NCBI GenBank assembly: GCA_012522015.1
Contig: JAAYLD010000005.1
Location: 1 to 49,684, forward strand
Direction of reading: 5' to 3'
Origin: Clostridiales bacterium
GTDB taxonomy: Bacteria; Bacillota; Clostridia; Oscillospirales; CAG-272
Length of the DNA stretch: 49,684 nucleotides
In this document: piece by piece, positions 9,287 to 19,194 of the stretch
How the letters are laid out: each line of letters starts with the position of its first letter
Position numbering within the stretch: the first letter of the stretch is position 1
Translations under genes and position numbers: made by a program
The notes under the pieces: generated by a model
Told to the model about the DNA's origin: nothing
Database searches by the model: none
The model's input: only the letters and a program-made list of their open reading frames with translations

Positions 9287-10546
9287 TTAATTGAGCAAAA
9301 AGCTCCTAATCAGCCTTAAAAGTAAGCCTCCATACCCAATTTTTGCAACAGAACCTACTGCCTTTATCGGAACGGTGCCAATTTCTTCTCCGTCAAGCGT
9401 ATATGTAACAACACCAAGCTCGTCACCCTCATTGACAGGCGCCGCAACGCTTTCGTTGAGCTTTATTTCCTCAACTACGTTTTTATCCTTCCCTTTCGGT
9501 AAAACAGCAGAGAACTTGCCATAATAAGCTTCCGCTGTCGGCGCTACGCCGCCTGTGACGGGAATAAGACCAGCTGAGCCTCCTTCTGTTGAGTAAACGC
9601 AAAAATTTGCAAAACCATAATCAAGGAGCGTTTTTGCCGCTTCATTTCTTATATCGCGTGTCGGCGATGCCATAACCACAGCGATGAGCGACATTCCATC
9701 GCGCTCAGCAGTTGCGCTTATGCAAAATCCTGCTTTTGATGTCGATCCTGTCTTAAGCCCGGTTGCGCCGCGATAAAAGCGAATGAGCCTGTTCGTATTT
9801 GTCAGTCCAAAAGCACCGTTTCGTATTGAATCCATCCATACTGTTGAGTACTTAAAAACCTCGGTGTGGTTATTTACAATCTCACGCGACATAATAGCAA
9901 CATCGCGAGCGCTTGTCAGATGCTTATCTGATTCAGGCAAGTCATCAAGACCGCTTGTATTGACAAAATTCGTATTTATCATTCCAAGCTGCTCGGCTCT
10001 TTCGTTCATCCGCTGTATGAAAGCTTCCTCGCTTCCAGCAACATGCTCCGCAAGCGCCACGGACGCGTCATTTGCAGAGGAAATAATCACACATTTGAGG
10101 AGTTCTTCGACGCTCATTTGCTCACCAGGCGCAAGATAAACTTGAGAGCCTCCCATTGAGGCCGCGTTTTCACTGACTGATATTATGTCATCAGCGGATA
10201 TAGTACCTGACTTGATAGCTTCCATGACAAGAAGTATCGTCATTATTTTCGTCACAGACGCAGGACGGAGTTTTTCGTCAGCATTAGATTCATAAAGCAC
10301 ACGCCCCGTCGATGCTTCCATTAAAATTATGCTTTTTGCGTTAAGCGAAAGCGCCGTCGCTTGAACAGCATCAGCTTCAGATGTTAAGACTTCGGCACCT
10401 GTTAAGACGTTAGCACTGACCTCCACTTCATCATCGTCGGGCTCCATCCCATCCGATGCTACTACAATCATCCATGACACAAATATCAGCGCCATCGCAG
10501 ACACGACGGCAACAAGACGTTTTATCGCCGTTTTCATTATAATCAA
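9287..10546 (-). CDS. D-alanyl-D-alanine carboxypeptidase (PBP5/DacF type)
   Basis: Signal peptide; RPASVTKIMT (SxxK), SSANDASVAL (SxN), LKTGSTSKAG (KTG). Confidence 0.94.
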   Translation of the reverse strand: MIIMKTAIKRLVAVVSAMALIFVSWMIVVASDGMEPDDDEVEVSANVLTGAEVLTSEADAVQATALSLNAKSIILMEASTGRVLYESNADEKLRPASVTKIMTILLVMEAIKSGTISADDIISVSENAASMGGSQVYLAPGEQMSVEELLKCVIISSANDASVALAEHVAGSEEAFIQRMNERAEQLGMINTNFVNTSGLDDLPESDKHLTSARDVAIMSREIVNNHTEVFKYSTVWMDSIRNGAFGLTNTNRLIRFYRGATGLKTGSTSKAGFCISATAERDGMSLIAVVMASPTRDIRNEAAKTLLDYGFANFCVYSTEGGSAGLIPVTGGVAPTAEAYYGKFSAVLPKGKDKNVVEEIKLNESVAAPVNEGDELGVVTYTLDGEEIGTVPIKAVGSVAKIGYGGLLLRLIRSFLLN

Positions 10547-10687
10547 CAGTCCTCCCTAGCCTTTCCCTCAAAAATCAATACCATTACGTTTGAATTATAC
10601 GGGGACAGGCGAGAAATTATGATGGAATGGGAGGCATAATAAAATGAAATAAGGCGATATGAGCTCATATACTATGAAATATAAAAA

Positions 10688-10712
10688 AAGAGGTACCCAA
10701 AAGGCACCTCTT
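10688..10712 (-). terminator. Rho-independent terminator of the lipoprotein gene
   Basis: AAGAGGTACC-CAAAA-GGCACCTCTT; minus strand followed by TTTTT. Confidence 0.8.
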
Positions 10713-10751
10713 AATATGCGTGATATATGCAATTATAATTGAAAGTCTTTC

Positions 10752-11270
10752 TTATGGCAGTTCCCTCGTATCCTCTTTGTATTCACTCTCAGATGCAGAT
10801 GTAAGCATGAATACAACTTTATCTCCGTCCTTTACGTAATTCGTACCGGCACGGCCTTCTTTCGGTTCAATTCCGTTTATTGTATAAGACCAGAAAAACG
10901 TTACAGCTTCGCCATCGATCGTTGCGTATTCCTTTTTGTAATTCTTAATGCTTTCTATTGAAAGCTCATCCTCCGTTAATTGATAAGTATCAATACCATA
11001 GTTAGCGGCAGCTTCACGGAAGACACGAATGACACTTATTTTTTCACCCTCTTTGTGTTTTATCGGTATGTCTACATCGTTAAGAATCACTCTATCTTCC
11101 TGAGGGATTATAAACTCCTCATTGTCGGCGTTCTTGTCATACATGTAATTAATATACTTCTCGTCAAGCTTTATGGTTACCTTTACAGTCATAGTATTAC
11201 CGCATGCTGCAAGCATTGTACCCAGCATTGCAGTTAATACCATAAGAGCTATAAACTTAACTTTTTTCAT
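10752..11270 (-). CDS. Lipoprotein, possibly DUF4430-like
   Basis: MKKVKFIALMVLTAMLGTMLAACGNT lipobox; FWSYTINGIEPKEGRAGTNYVKDGDKVVF. Confidence 0.75.
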   Translation of the reverse strand: MKKVKFIALMVLTAMLGTMLAACGNTMTVKVTIKLDEKYINYMYDKNADNEEFIIPQEDRVILNDVDIPIKHKEGEKISVIRVFREAAANYGIDTYQLTEDELSIESIKNYKKEYATIDGEAVTFFWSYTINGIEPKEGRAGTNYVKDGDKVVFMLTSASESEYKEDTRELP

Positions 11271-11299
11271 ATATACGGTCGATCCCTCCCATAATTTTT

Positions 11300-11326
11300 A
11301 TTATACTTGTACAAAATAAGTATAAT
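11300..11326. promoter_or_regulatory. Inverted repeat (candidate operator) overlapping the lipoprotein promoter -10
   Basis: ATTATACTT-N9-AAGTATAAT, perfect 9-bp arms. Confidence 0.45.
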
Positions 11327-11347
11327 TTATATACAGCTTTGTGTCAA
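11319..11347 (-). promoter_or_regulatory. Sigma-A promoter for the lipoprotein gene
   Basis: Minus strand TTGACA (11347..11342), 17-nt spacer, TATACT (11324..11319). Confidence 0.75.
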
Positions 11348-11384
11348 GATATTTTACCTTATTTCATATAATTACTTATGGTTG

Positions 11385-11858
11385 TTAAGACATTATGATA
11401 TAACTTTTAACCATCATGAGAAGCGTTATAATAAGAGCAGCTATTGTCGCAATGCGTGATTTCATACCGACGACTGACGATTTGCTCACAGCGCAAACGA
11501 TAAGCATCGAAGAAACAGCGGCACACGCAAACGCAAGTGGTGGAATCACAGAGTATGTAAGCAGAGGATACCAAGGGAAAGCCATAGCAGCAGCGCTGTT
11601 AAGAAAAAGCATGTACTTTATTTTCTCCGGCCTATTTTTTGCATCGACATCCACTACAAGCCCGGCAGCAAATCCAAAGGCTATATACCCTAAAATACAT
11701 ATCACACAATCAAGGACATTGTTGCTTGGGGCGCCGCCGCATATAAGCGAAAGAACCGATGCTATCAAGTAAACAACTGTCCATTTTGCAACAGTGCGCA
11801 CCATTCGGTTAAGCGCATGATGGCGCTGCCCGTCGTCCTTGCCATTTATCTGATTCAT
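11385..11858 (-). CDS. Hypothetical multi-pass membrane protein
   Basis: Hydrophobic segments VAKWTVVYLIASVLSLICGG, CVICILGYIAFGFAAGLVV, AALIITLLMMVKSYIIM. The ORF track start at 11873 lies inside a terminator hairpin; ATG 11858 (MNQINGKDDG) preferred. Confidence 0.6.
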   Translation of the reverse strand: MNQINGKDDGQRHHALNRMVRTVAKWTVVYLIASVLSLICGGAPSNNVLDCVICILGYIAFGFAAGLVVDVDAKNRPEKIKYMLFLNSAAAMAFPWYPLLTYSVIPPLAFACAAVSSMLIVCAVSKSSVVGMKSRIATIAALIITLLMMVKSYIIMS

Positions 11859-11860
11859 AA

Positions 11861-11896
11861 AAAACCACCCCATATGATTTATATGAGGTGGTTTTT
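11861..11896 (-). terminator. Rho-independent terminator of the PBP1A gene
   Basis: AAAAACCACC ... GGTGGTTTTT hairpin; minus-strand T6 runs directly into the ATG at 11858. Confidence 0.75.
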
Positions 11897-11933
11897 ATAA
11901 TATGCTTTTTTAAAGCATTATTACATACTGCGG

Positions 11934-14702
11934 TCATTCATTTCGGTCTGGGGAGTCGGATGGGTTTGGTGTCTCATCTGGCGGACTGTCCGCATTATCA
12001 CCGCCATCGCCATCAGTAGTTGTCGTATCAGACGTTTTCGACTCTGCCGTCGTTGTTGTTTCGGCTGTTGTTGTCTCGGCCCTCGTCGTTTCTGTTTCTC
12101 TGCCATCGTCGGAAAATTTCGAAGTATCAATGCCTGTCGAATGGTTAAAATCGTAATGCTGATAACAGAATCTATTGAACGGCTTATTTACATTCGACAT
12201 CCCGCAATACTCCCCATCCTTCAGAATATTTTGGAAGAAGGGCACGCCCCACCACCCGGCAGGTGCAACATTTGACGGCAGGTCACGGTAAACATACTGC
12301 GCGTCGGTAACTACTATTTGCTTCGGGAAGTTTCTGTCTTCTACCCTAATCAGCGAATGCTTTTCGATATTTTTCTTGTTGCAGTACTGGCTTGCAACAC
12401 CGCCCGTTGTTTTATCAAAATTGACTATGACATGAACGTCGCATTCTTCTGTCGGTGCTGTGTCTACCGTAAAATAACCCGTCTGCGAGCGATCCCCGCG
12501 CGGATCAAGCTTGCACGCTTCAGATATCAGTTTGCCTGAATCTTTACAGTATGTGCATTTTATTAAACCTGTCGCGTCGGTGAACTTCTTCATCTTCTCT
12601 TTACCGGCTTTAGCGTTGGCAATGATATCTTCATGAATTATCGTCATAATGTTGTCCCATATCGTCATTGCCGGGTTTACGGAGAAGTTCGTCAAAGTCT
12701 GGTTTAAATCGTAGCCAAACCATACACCGCAAAGGTGATATGGAGTATAGCCAATAAACCAGCGGTCATAATCTGCGTTCGTAGTACCAGTCTTACCCGC
12801 GACATCTATTGATTTCTTAAGCGTAATCTTTCGTGCAGTACCGTCATCAACGACTGCCTCAAGGAGCTTTGTCATAATCGACGCCGTCTGCTCACTTATA
12901 ACAACCTCGCTTGATTGATTGTTTGTGAGTATTACTTCTCCTTGTGAATCTGTCACTTCAATAAACGTTCGCGAGTAGTTATACACACCTTTGTTAGCAA
13001 ATATCTGGAATGCCGTCGTTACATCGCGTACGGTAAGACCGTAGGTGAGCTGTCCGAGTGCCAGCGGAGCAAGCGATTTATCTGAATATACAATTCCTGC
13101 TTCGCTTGTATAGCTGTCGATTATATCAAGATGGAGTTTTTCAGTCAAAAACGAGAACGAATTTTCAATGCCAAGCGCTTGTAGTACACGAACAGCTATT
13201 GTGTTCGTTGACTTACGGAGCCCGTCGTATACGGTAGTAAGGCCTTCATAAGTTAACGTAGAGTTTTTCGGCCATGGAACAGCTTCAGATGGATCGGTAT
13301 AATTACCGAAGCTTACAGGAACATCGTCGAATACACTGCCCCAAGTTACAACTCCATACTCAATTGCAGGCGCATAGACAGAAAGCGGCTTTATCGCCGA
13401 ACCGACAGGGCGCTTCGACTGTGTTGCGCGGTTTAGTATTCGGCTGCCTTCTTTTTCACCGCGGCCGCCAACAAGGCCAAGAATGTCGCCTGTTGCCGGA
13501 TCAATAACAACAGCAGCTGACTGCGGTTGTATTCCGGTGTCGTTTTTGGGGAAAAAGCTGTCATCTAAATACGCAGTCTCAAGTATATGCTGTATTTTCG
13601 GATCCATGACGGTATAAATATTAAGACCGCCGGTGTATACCATAAGCTCTGCTATTTTTCTTGATATGTTATACTTTTCGACATATGCGTCGATAACATC
13701 CGAGATTACAGCATCCGTATACCACGATGTTGGCGATGTTTCTGCGGAAGAACGCTGGACATTGAGCTGTAAGTCTGCGTAAAAAACTTCGTCATATTGC
13801 GCTCTTGTTATTTTGCCAAGTTCAAGCATCTTGTTGAGGACGTACTGACGGCGCTCTTTGTTTGCCTCCGGATGGCGTATCGGATCATACTGATATGGTG
13901 ACTTGGGGATGGCGGCGAGCGCCGCGCATTCAATCAGCGACAGCTCGCTTACATCTTTGCCAAAATATGTCCATGCTGCGCTCTGCACACCATAACAGTT
14001 TTGGGATAGAGATATAACATTCAGGTACATTGTTAATATCTCTTCCTTACTGTGTGTGCTTTCAAGATTCATCGCGCGCAGTATTTCCTGTATCTTGCGC
14101 TGAATCGTAAAATCATTGTCGCCTGTTGCGTTTTTGACAAGCTGCTGAGTTATAGTAGAGCCGCCGAAGGTATCTTTGATGTGCAAAACCTGGTTTGCAG
14201 CGGCGGCAAGGGTGCGGAACCAGTCAACACCGTTATGACTCCAAAAACGCTCGTCCTCAATGGCTATAAATGCGTTTATAAGATCTTGAGGCAGGCTTGA
14301 ATAATCAGCCCAAACGCTGTATTGCGCGCCAATAAGCTGCTGATCCTCGATTAAGACAGGCTCCCCTATCCTGTTTTCGCGATCAACATAATCCATATAG
14401 TAAAGCTGGGATGTTTTATCTATGGATGTTATGATAAGCGAATCATCAAAGGTCGGATCGATATTGTTTTTGATGTAAATTGCAAATGCTGTTGCAACAA
14501 TAATGCCTGTGACAGCGCAAACAAGAAGCACCGTCACAAGAACATCGAGAATAATTGTAATTGCGACGTACAAAACATTCGCTGCTATTCGTCCGGCTGT
14601 ACGGAATTCCGCTCGCCAGTCGACTTGACGTATCTTTTGAGATACGCTGCGCATCCATGACGAAACTCCACTACTCGGCTCTTTTATACGGGAATCGTCC
14701 AT
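11934..14702 (-). CDS. Penicillin-binding protein 1A (transglycosylase/transpeptidase) with Thr/Glu/Asp-rich C-terminal tail
   Basis: GT51 motif IEDERFWSHNGVDWFRTL, GGSTITQQLVKN; transpeptidase KRPVGSAIKPLSVY and AGKTGTTNADYDRWF; tail TTRAETTTAETTTTAESKTSDTTTTDGDGG. Confidence 0.95.
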   Translation of the reverse strand: MDDSRIKEPSSGVSSWMRSVSQKIRQVDWRAEFRTAGRIAANVLYVAITIILDVLVTVLLVCAVTGIIVATAFAIYIKNNIDPTFDDSLIITSIDKTSQLYYMDYVDRENRIGEPVLIEDQQLIGAQYSVWADYSSLPQDLINAFIAIEDERFWSHNGVDWFRTLAAAANQVLHIKDTFGGSTITQQLVKNATGDNDFTIQRKIQEILRAMNLESTHSKEEILTMYLNVISLSQNCYGVQSAAWTYFGKDVSELSLIECAALAAIPKSPYQYDPIRHPEANKERRQYVLNKMLELGKITRAQYDEVFYADLQLNVQRSSAETSPTSWYTDAVISDVIDAYVEKYNISRKIAELMVYTGGLNIYTVMDPKIQHILETAYLDDSFFPKNDTGIQPQSAAVVIDPATGDILGLVGGRGEKEGSRILNRATQSKRPVGSAIKPLSVYAPAIEYGVVTWGSVFDDVPVSFGNYTDPSEAVPWPKNSTLTYEGLTTVYDGLRKSTNTIAVRVLQALGIENSFSFLTEKLHLDIIDSYTSEAGIVYSDKSLAPLALGQLTYGLTVRDVTTAFQIFANKGVYNYSRTFIEVTDSQGEVILTNNQSSEVVISEQTASIMTKLLEAVVDDGTARKITLKKSIDVAGKTGTTNADYDRWFIGYTPYHLCGVWFGYDLNQTLTNFSVNPAMTIWDNIMTIIHEDIIANAKAGKEKMKKFTDATGLIKCTYCKDSGKLISEACKLDPRGDRSQTGYFTVDTAPTEECDVHVIVNFDKTTGGVASQYCNKKNIEKHSLIRVEDRNFPKQIVVTDAQYVYRDLPSNVAPAGWWGVPFFQNILKDGEYCGMSNVNKPFNRFCYQHYDFNHSTGIDTSKFSDDGRETETTRAETTTAETTTTAESKTSDTTTTDGDGGDNADSPPDETPNPSDSPDRNE

Positions 14703-14855
14703 CGCTCATCACCCACTCTCGGTTTATATAAAGAATGATACGCTAAATTAAACAGAGTTATTTTATACAAATTGTAACTTTTATATTTGAATACTTTTTT
14801 AACAACCGTAAATAATAGTATTACACGGAAAAATTTTATGTTTTACGGAGAAATT

Positions 14856-15383
14856 ATGTTAAAAGCGCTAAAAACACTAATTAAGTTTATAACGATATCG
14901 CTTCCGTATATCTGTGTAGGCGCATTTTTAGCTGTGAGCTTCTCGCTTGCGTCAATCTTTTTCGGTGCCGGTAATGCTATTATAGCAAAAGACGCATATA
15001 AAAGCGTTTTTGTTCCACATAATTCCGATGTCAACAGCTCATCTTCGGACGTCAATGCTTCGGGCGACAGCAAAACACAAGACGGTGTTATTCCCGTGAT
15101 TTCACCGGGCGAAGAAACAGATGTCAGCAGCAAAAAAGATAAAAAAGATACCGATATTATAAGCGATAACTCAAAATACGAAAACGATGAATATATACGC
15201 GGTTATATCGTGAAGCGATATGGCGATATAATCGGTGTTTTTGATGCTGGTGATGAAATTCCGTTTTTGACGATAGATGTTTTTGTATTCACACTTCCGG
15301 ATTATGAGCAGGAGCAGCTTAAGAGTGGCATTATTGTCCCTGCAAATGAGCTGGAAGAGCTAATAGAGGCATACACAAGCTGA
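14856..15383 (+). CDS. Membrane-anchored protein with BofC C-terminal-like domain
   Basis: N-terminal TM segment, acidic linker, then GYIVKRYGDIIGVFDAGDEIPFLTIDVFVFTLPDYEQEQLKSGIIVPANELEELIEAY. ORF track starts at 14787; ATG 14856 follows ACGGAGA. Confidence 0.65.
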   Translation: MLKALKTLIKFITISLPYICVGAFLAVSFSLASIFFGAGNAIIAKDAYKSVFVPHNSDVNSSSSDVNASGDSKTQDGVIPVISPGEETDVSSKKDKKDTDIISDNSKYENDEYIRGYIVKRYGDIIGVFDAGDEIPFLTIDVFVFTLPDYEQEQLKSGIIVPANELEELIEAYTS

Positions 15384-15471
15384 CGCATTATAACACAAAT
15401 TACCTTAATACACCATTAAATACCGCTGATAGCATAAATAATATATAATTATCATTGTAATTAATTATTGC

Positions 15472-18400
15472 TTATTTCCATACAACATTTTTATCTCCTA
15501 AAAGAGATCGAAGCTCGCGCTCAAGAACCGGTGCCGTATCAGCACCTATAGATAACATTTCATATTTACCGGATGATGCGTCGTAGATATAAACCGGTAC
15601 CGTCCCGCAGAATATTTCAATGAGAGCTACCGCGCGTCGGCAAAGTGTGTCATCTTTTGCAGGCACACGCAAAAAGAGGCGCCGCGGTAGTTTTTTTTCG
15701 TTTTCATATTTAGCCGAAGTGTCGCTGTATTCGCCAGAGTTAGTTTCAACATGCAACGGTGATACTTCAGCTTTAGTCTGACGCTTGGCGTCTTCTGTTG
15801 CGTCGACAAGAGTTTTAATTGAACGCATAAGGAGCTTTGGCGCTTCGTCCTCACGTATGGATACTTGACCTACAACGACAACAGGATCTTCGGTGTTGAG
15901 TGTGGAGCTGTATCGCAATAAAATCTTTGGGAAAATAACAAGCTCAATCTCACCTGTTTTATCTTCAAGTGAGGCGAACATCATGCTCTCTCCCGCCCTT
16001 GTCTCTTTATGCGTGCGGCGTGTTATCACACCTGCTACCGTCACGGTGTCTCCGTCGTTATATTCTGCTGTAGCGACGGGAGCGCCATTTTTTATTATTT
16101 CTATATTATTACCTACATCTTGATCCTCTTGAAAATCACCGCTATCAGTATCTACGTCAGCGTTTTTAACATCAGCACGTCCGCCGGTCACATCAATGAT
16201 AGGTGTAGGACGTAAAAGAGCCAGCTCATCTGTGTAATCATCAAGAATATGTCCTGAAAAATACATACCCGACACTTGCTTTTCCATCGCAAGGAGCTGT
16301 GCGCGCGTAAACTCCTGTAAATTCGGATAAACAAACTCCGGCAGAGCGACATCTTCATTTTCAGAAGATATGGCGCTAAACATATCAAGCTGCCCTTTTA
16401 TACCTATACGCTTCTTATCGTGCAGATAGTCAAGGATTCGCTCATATGAAGCTATAAGGCGGCTGCGAGGTTCGCCACAACTATCAAAAGCCCCGCTTTT
16501 AATAAGCACTTCCGCTTGACGGCGGTTAAGCCCTCCATCGGATGAAATACTCATGCGGCGGGCAAAGTCGTAAAACGAGCGGAAACGCCCGCCTTCCTCA
16601 CGCTCCGCAACAACGGAATCAATAAAAGCGCGGCCAAGCCCCTTAAGCACAAGAAGACCAAAACGTATGCCATCATCACTAACCGTATAGTCAGCGTAGC
16701 TTTCGTTTATGTCGGGCGGTAAGACCTTAATGCCATAACGCGTACATTCGGCAATATATTCGGCTGTTTTACCTTCCACGCCAATCACAGAATCAAGAAG
16801 CGACGCCATGTATTCCATCGTTTTATGGCGTTTTAGGTATGCAGTCTGATATGAAATCACAGCATAGCAAGCTGCGTGGCTTTTATTGAAAGCATAGCTT
16901 GCAAACGACGCCATTTCGTCAAACAGTGCGGTCGCATCGGCGGCGTTCATGCCGCGCTCTGTCGCGCCACGCACGAAATCATCTCTCTCGGCTTCAAGCA
17001 CATCAGCTTTTTTCTTTGCCATTGCTCGGCGCACAACATCAGCACGCGCATATGAATAACCGGCAACCTCACGGAATATCTGCATTACCTGCTCCTGATA
17101 AACGATACAACCGTATGTCTCAGAGAGAATATTTTGGAGCTCCGGATGCTTATAATTGATTTTCCTCTTTCCATGGCGCCCCTCGATGTATAAAGGTATG
17201 CTTTCCATCGGTCCCGGACGGAAAAGTGCAATAACCGCGATAATATCGTTTAGCGACGATGGTTTTAACTGCATTAAAAGTTGCCGCATCCCGGCGCTTT
17301 CAAGCTGGAAAACGCCATCCGTATGCCCTGAGCTTATCATATCAAGCGTCGCCTGATCATTTTGCGGGATGAGAGCAATATCAAATGTAGGGTCTGTTTC
17401 GCGAATGCGTTTTACGGTATTTGATATTATGGTTATATACCGAAGCGCAAGAAAATCAAACTTGACAAGTCCAAGCTGAGCGACGGTATCCATGTCAAAC
17501 TGTGTAACAACCGTTCCGCTGTTGACTGCAAGCGGCACTATCTCCGTCAGCGGTACATCCGATATAACGACGCCCGCCGCATGTGTCGACGCGTGGCGCG
17601 GCGTACCCTCAAGCGCCTGTGCCGTATCTATAAGCCGTTTTACTTCTGTAGATGAATTGTATAAATCCTTTAGCTCAGGCTGCTTGAGCGCATCTTTTAA
17701 TGTAATATTCAGCGTCCGCGGAATCAGCTTTGCTATCGAATCAACCCTTGCATAGCTCATGCCGAGTGCGCGTCCAACGTCTCGCACGGCAGCTCTCGCA
17801 GCCATAGTCCCAAACGTTATTATTTGAGCGACATAGTCGGCGCCATACTTTTCTCTTACATATTCGATAACTTCGTCGCGTCTGTCATAGCAAAAGTCAA
17901 CATCAAAGTCCGGCAGGCTTATTCGCTCAGGATTGAGGAATCGCTCGAAAAGTAAGCCATATTTTAAAGGGTCAAGGTCTGTTATGCCAAGCAGGTATGC
18001 CACAAGACTTCCGGCTCCACTTCCACGCCCGGGCCCAACGGGAATGCCATGCTCCTTCGCCCATGCTATAAAATCAGCTACTATGAGATAGTATTCGCCA
18101 TAGCCCATACCGTTTATGACAGAAAGCTCGTGTTCAATGCGCGTATTGTACTCCTCCTCCGGGTGCTCACCTGTAAAGACAATATGACCACGCTCAATCC
18201 GGCGACGAAAACCCTCCTCCGTTTCATGGCGGAGGTATTCTTCCGGGGTGAGCTTGCCCGTGAACGGGAAGCGCGGCATGTGTATCGTATCAAAATCAAG
18301 CTCAAGAGAGCACATGTCAGCAATTTTTACTGTGTTTTCAAGCGGCGAACCGTTATCTATTCCGCCGAAAAGGAGCGCCATCTCCTCGGTTGATTTGTAA

Positions 18401-19134
18401 TAAAACTCGTCCGTTTCAAAACCAATGGGGCGGCCGTCTGTTATAACGCTGTTCGTTTGAATACAAAGAAGGATAGCATGCGTGTCGGCATCAGTTCGTG
18501 AGATGTAATGAACGTCGTTTGTTGCGACAAGCGGGATTCCGCATTCGTGCGATAAACGAATGAGTGATGCGTTTACAGTTCTCTGCTCCTCAATTCCATG
18601 ATCTTGAAGCTCAAGGTAAAAGCCGTCCTCGCCAAACATTTCTTTCATCTTCAGCGCAAACTCACGCGCACCGGTGAAATTGCCCGCCGAAATTGCGCGC
18701 GGAATGTACCCTGCAAGGCATGCTGACAGCGCTACCAGCCCTTCACAATGTGATGAAAGGAGCTCCATATCGATACGCGGACGATTGTAGAAACCATCGA
18801 TGAAGCCCCGCGAGACAAGGTACATTAAGTTTTTATAACCGGTTTTATTCTTGCAAAGTAAAACAAGGTGATAAGCTGACGTGGAGTCGCGCAGCGCTTG
18901 TTTTTCAAATCGGGTGTTCGGGGCAACGTAAACCTCGCATCCGATGATAGGTTTTATGCCTTGCTCGACGCACGCACGGTAAAATTCGATAACACCATAC
19001 ATAACACCGTGATCTGTAAGCGCAACGGCTGTATGACCCATTCGCTTCGCCACGACCGGAATATCACGAACACGGCAGGCTCCGTCAAGAAGACTGTATT
19101 CGCTATGGAGATGAAGATGTACAAATCCCGCCAT
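15472..19134 (-). CDS. dnaE: DNA polymerase III subunit alpha (DnaE)
   Basis: MAGFVHLHLHSEYSLLDGACRV PHP start; GPGRGSGAGSLVAYLLGITDLDPLKYGLLFERFLNPER; DFDVDF. Confidence 0.98.
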   Translation of the reverse strand: MAGFVHLHLHSEYSLLDGACRVRDIPVVAKRMGHTAVALTDHGVMYGVIEFYRACVEQGIKPIIGCEVYVAPNTRFEKQALRDSTSAYHLVLLCKNKTGYKNLMYLVSRGFIDGFYNRPRIDMELLSSHCEGLVALSACLAGYIPRAISAGNFTGAREFALKMKEMFGEDGFYLELQDHGIEEQRTVNASLIRLSHECGIPLVATNDVHYISRTDADTHAILLCIQTNSVITDGRPIGFETDEFYYKSTEEMALLFGGIDNGSPLENTVKIADMCSLELDFDTIHMPRFPFTGKLTPEEYLRHETEEGFRRRIERGHIVFTGEHPEEEYNTRIEHELSVINGMGYGEYYLIVADFIAWAKEHGIPVGPGRGSGAGSLVAYLLGITDLDPLKYGLLFERFLNPERISLPDFDVDFCYDRRDEVIEYVREKYGADYVAQIITFGTMAARAAVRDVGRALGMSYARVDSIAKLIPRTLNITLKDALKQPELKDLYNSSTEVKRLIDTAQALEGTPRHASTHAAGVVISDVPLTEIVPLAVNSGTVVTQFDMDTVAQLGLVKFDFLALRYITIISNTVKRIRETDPTFDIALIPQNDQATLDMISSGHTDGVFQLESAGMRQLLMQLKPSSLNDIIAVIALFRPGPMESIPLYIEGRHGKRKINYKHPELQNILSETYGCIVYQEQVMQIFREVAGYSYARADVVRRAMAKKKADVLEAERDDFVRGATERGMNAADATALFDEMASFASYAFNKSHAACYAVISYQTAYLKRHKTMEYMASLLDSVIGVEGKTAEYIAECTRYGIKVLPPDINESYADYTVSDDGIRFGLLVLKGLGRAFIDSVVAEREEGGRFRSFYDFARRMSISSDGGLNRRQAEVLIKSGAFDSCGEPRSRLIASYERILDYLHDKKRIGIKGQLDMFSAISSENEDVALPEFVYPNLQEFTRAQLLAMEKQVSGMYFSGHILDDYTDELALLRPTPIIDVTGGRADVKNADVDTDSGDFQEDQDVGNNIEIIKNGAPVATAEYNDGDTVTVAGVITRRTHKETRAGESMMFASLEDKTGEIELVIFPKILLRYSSTLNTEDPVVVVGQVSIREDEAPKLLMRSIKTLVDATEDAKRQTKAEVSPLHVETNSGEYSDTSAKYENEKKLPRRLFLRVPAKDDTLCRRAVALIEIFCGTVPVYIYDASSGKYEMLSIGADTAPVLERELRSLLGDKNVVWK

Positions 19135-19194
19135 GTTGACACATATACCCCCTTACCGATTATTAACGATTAATATTTGTGCGCTTGCGGCGTA

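Noticed and set aside
10657-10670. Perfect 14-bp palindrome ATATGAGCTCATAT upstream of the D-Ala-D-Ala carboxypeptidase gene
   Set aside because: Not next to a convincing promoter; a single short AT-rich palindrome could be chance
12000-12110. Repeat-like GTTGTTGTCTCGG stretch
   Set aside because: Explained by codon repetition in the Thr/Glu-rich tail of PBP1A, not a DNA repeat element
15384-15471. Possible AT-rich terminator between the BofC-like gene and dnaE
   Set aside because: Only weak AT pairing, no clear stem plus T-tract
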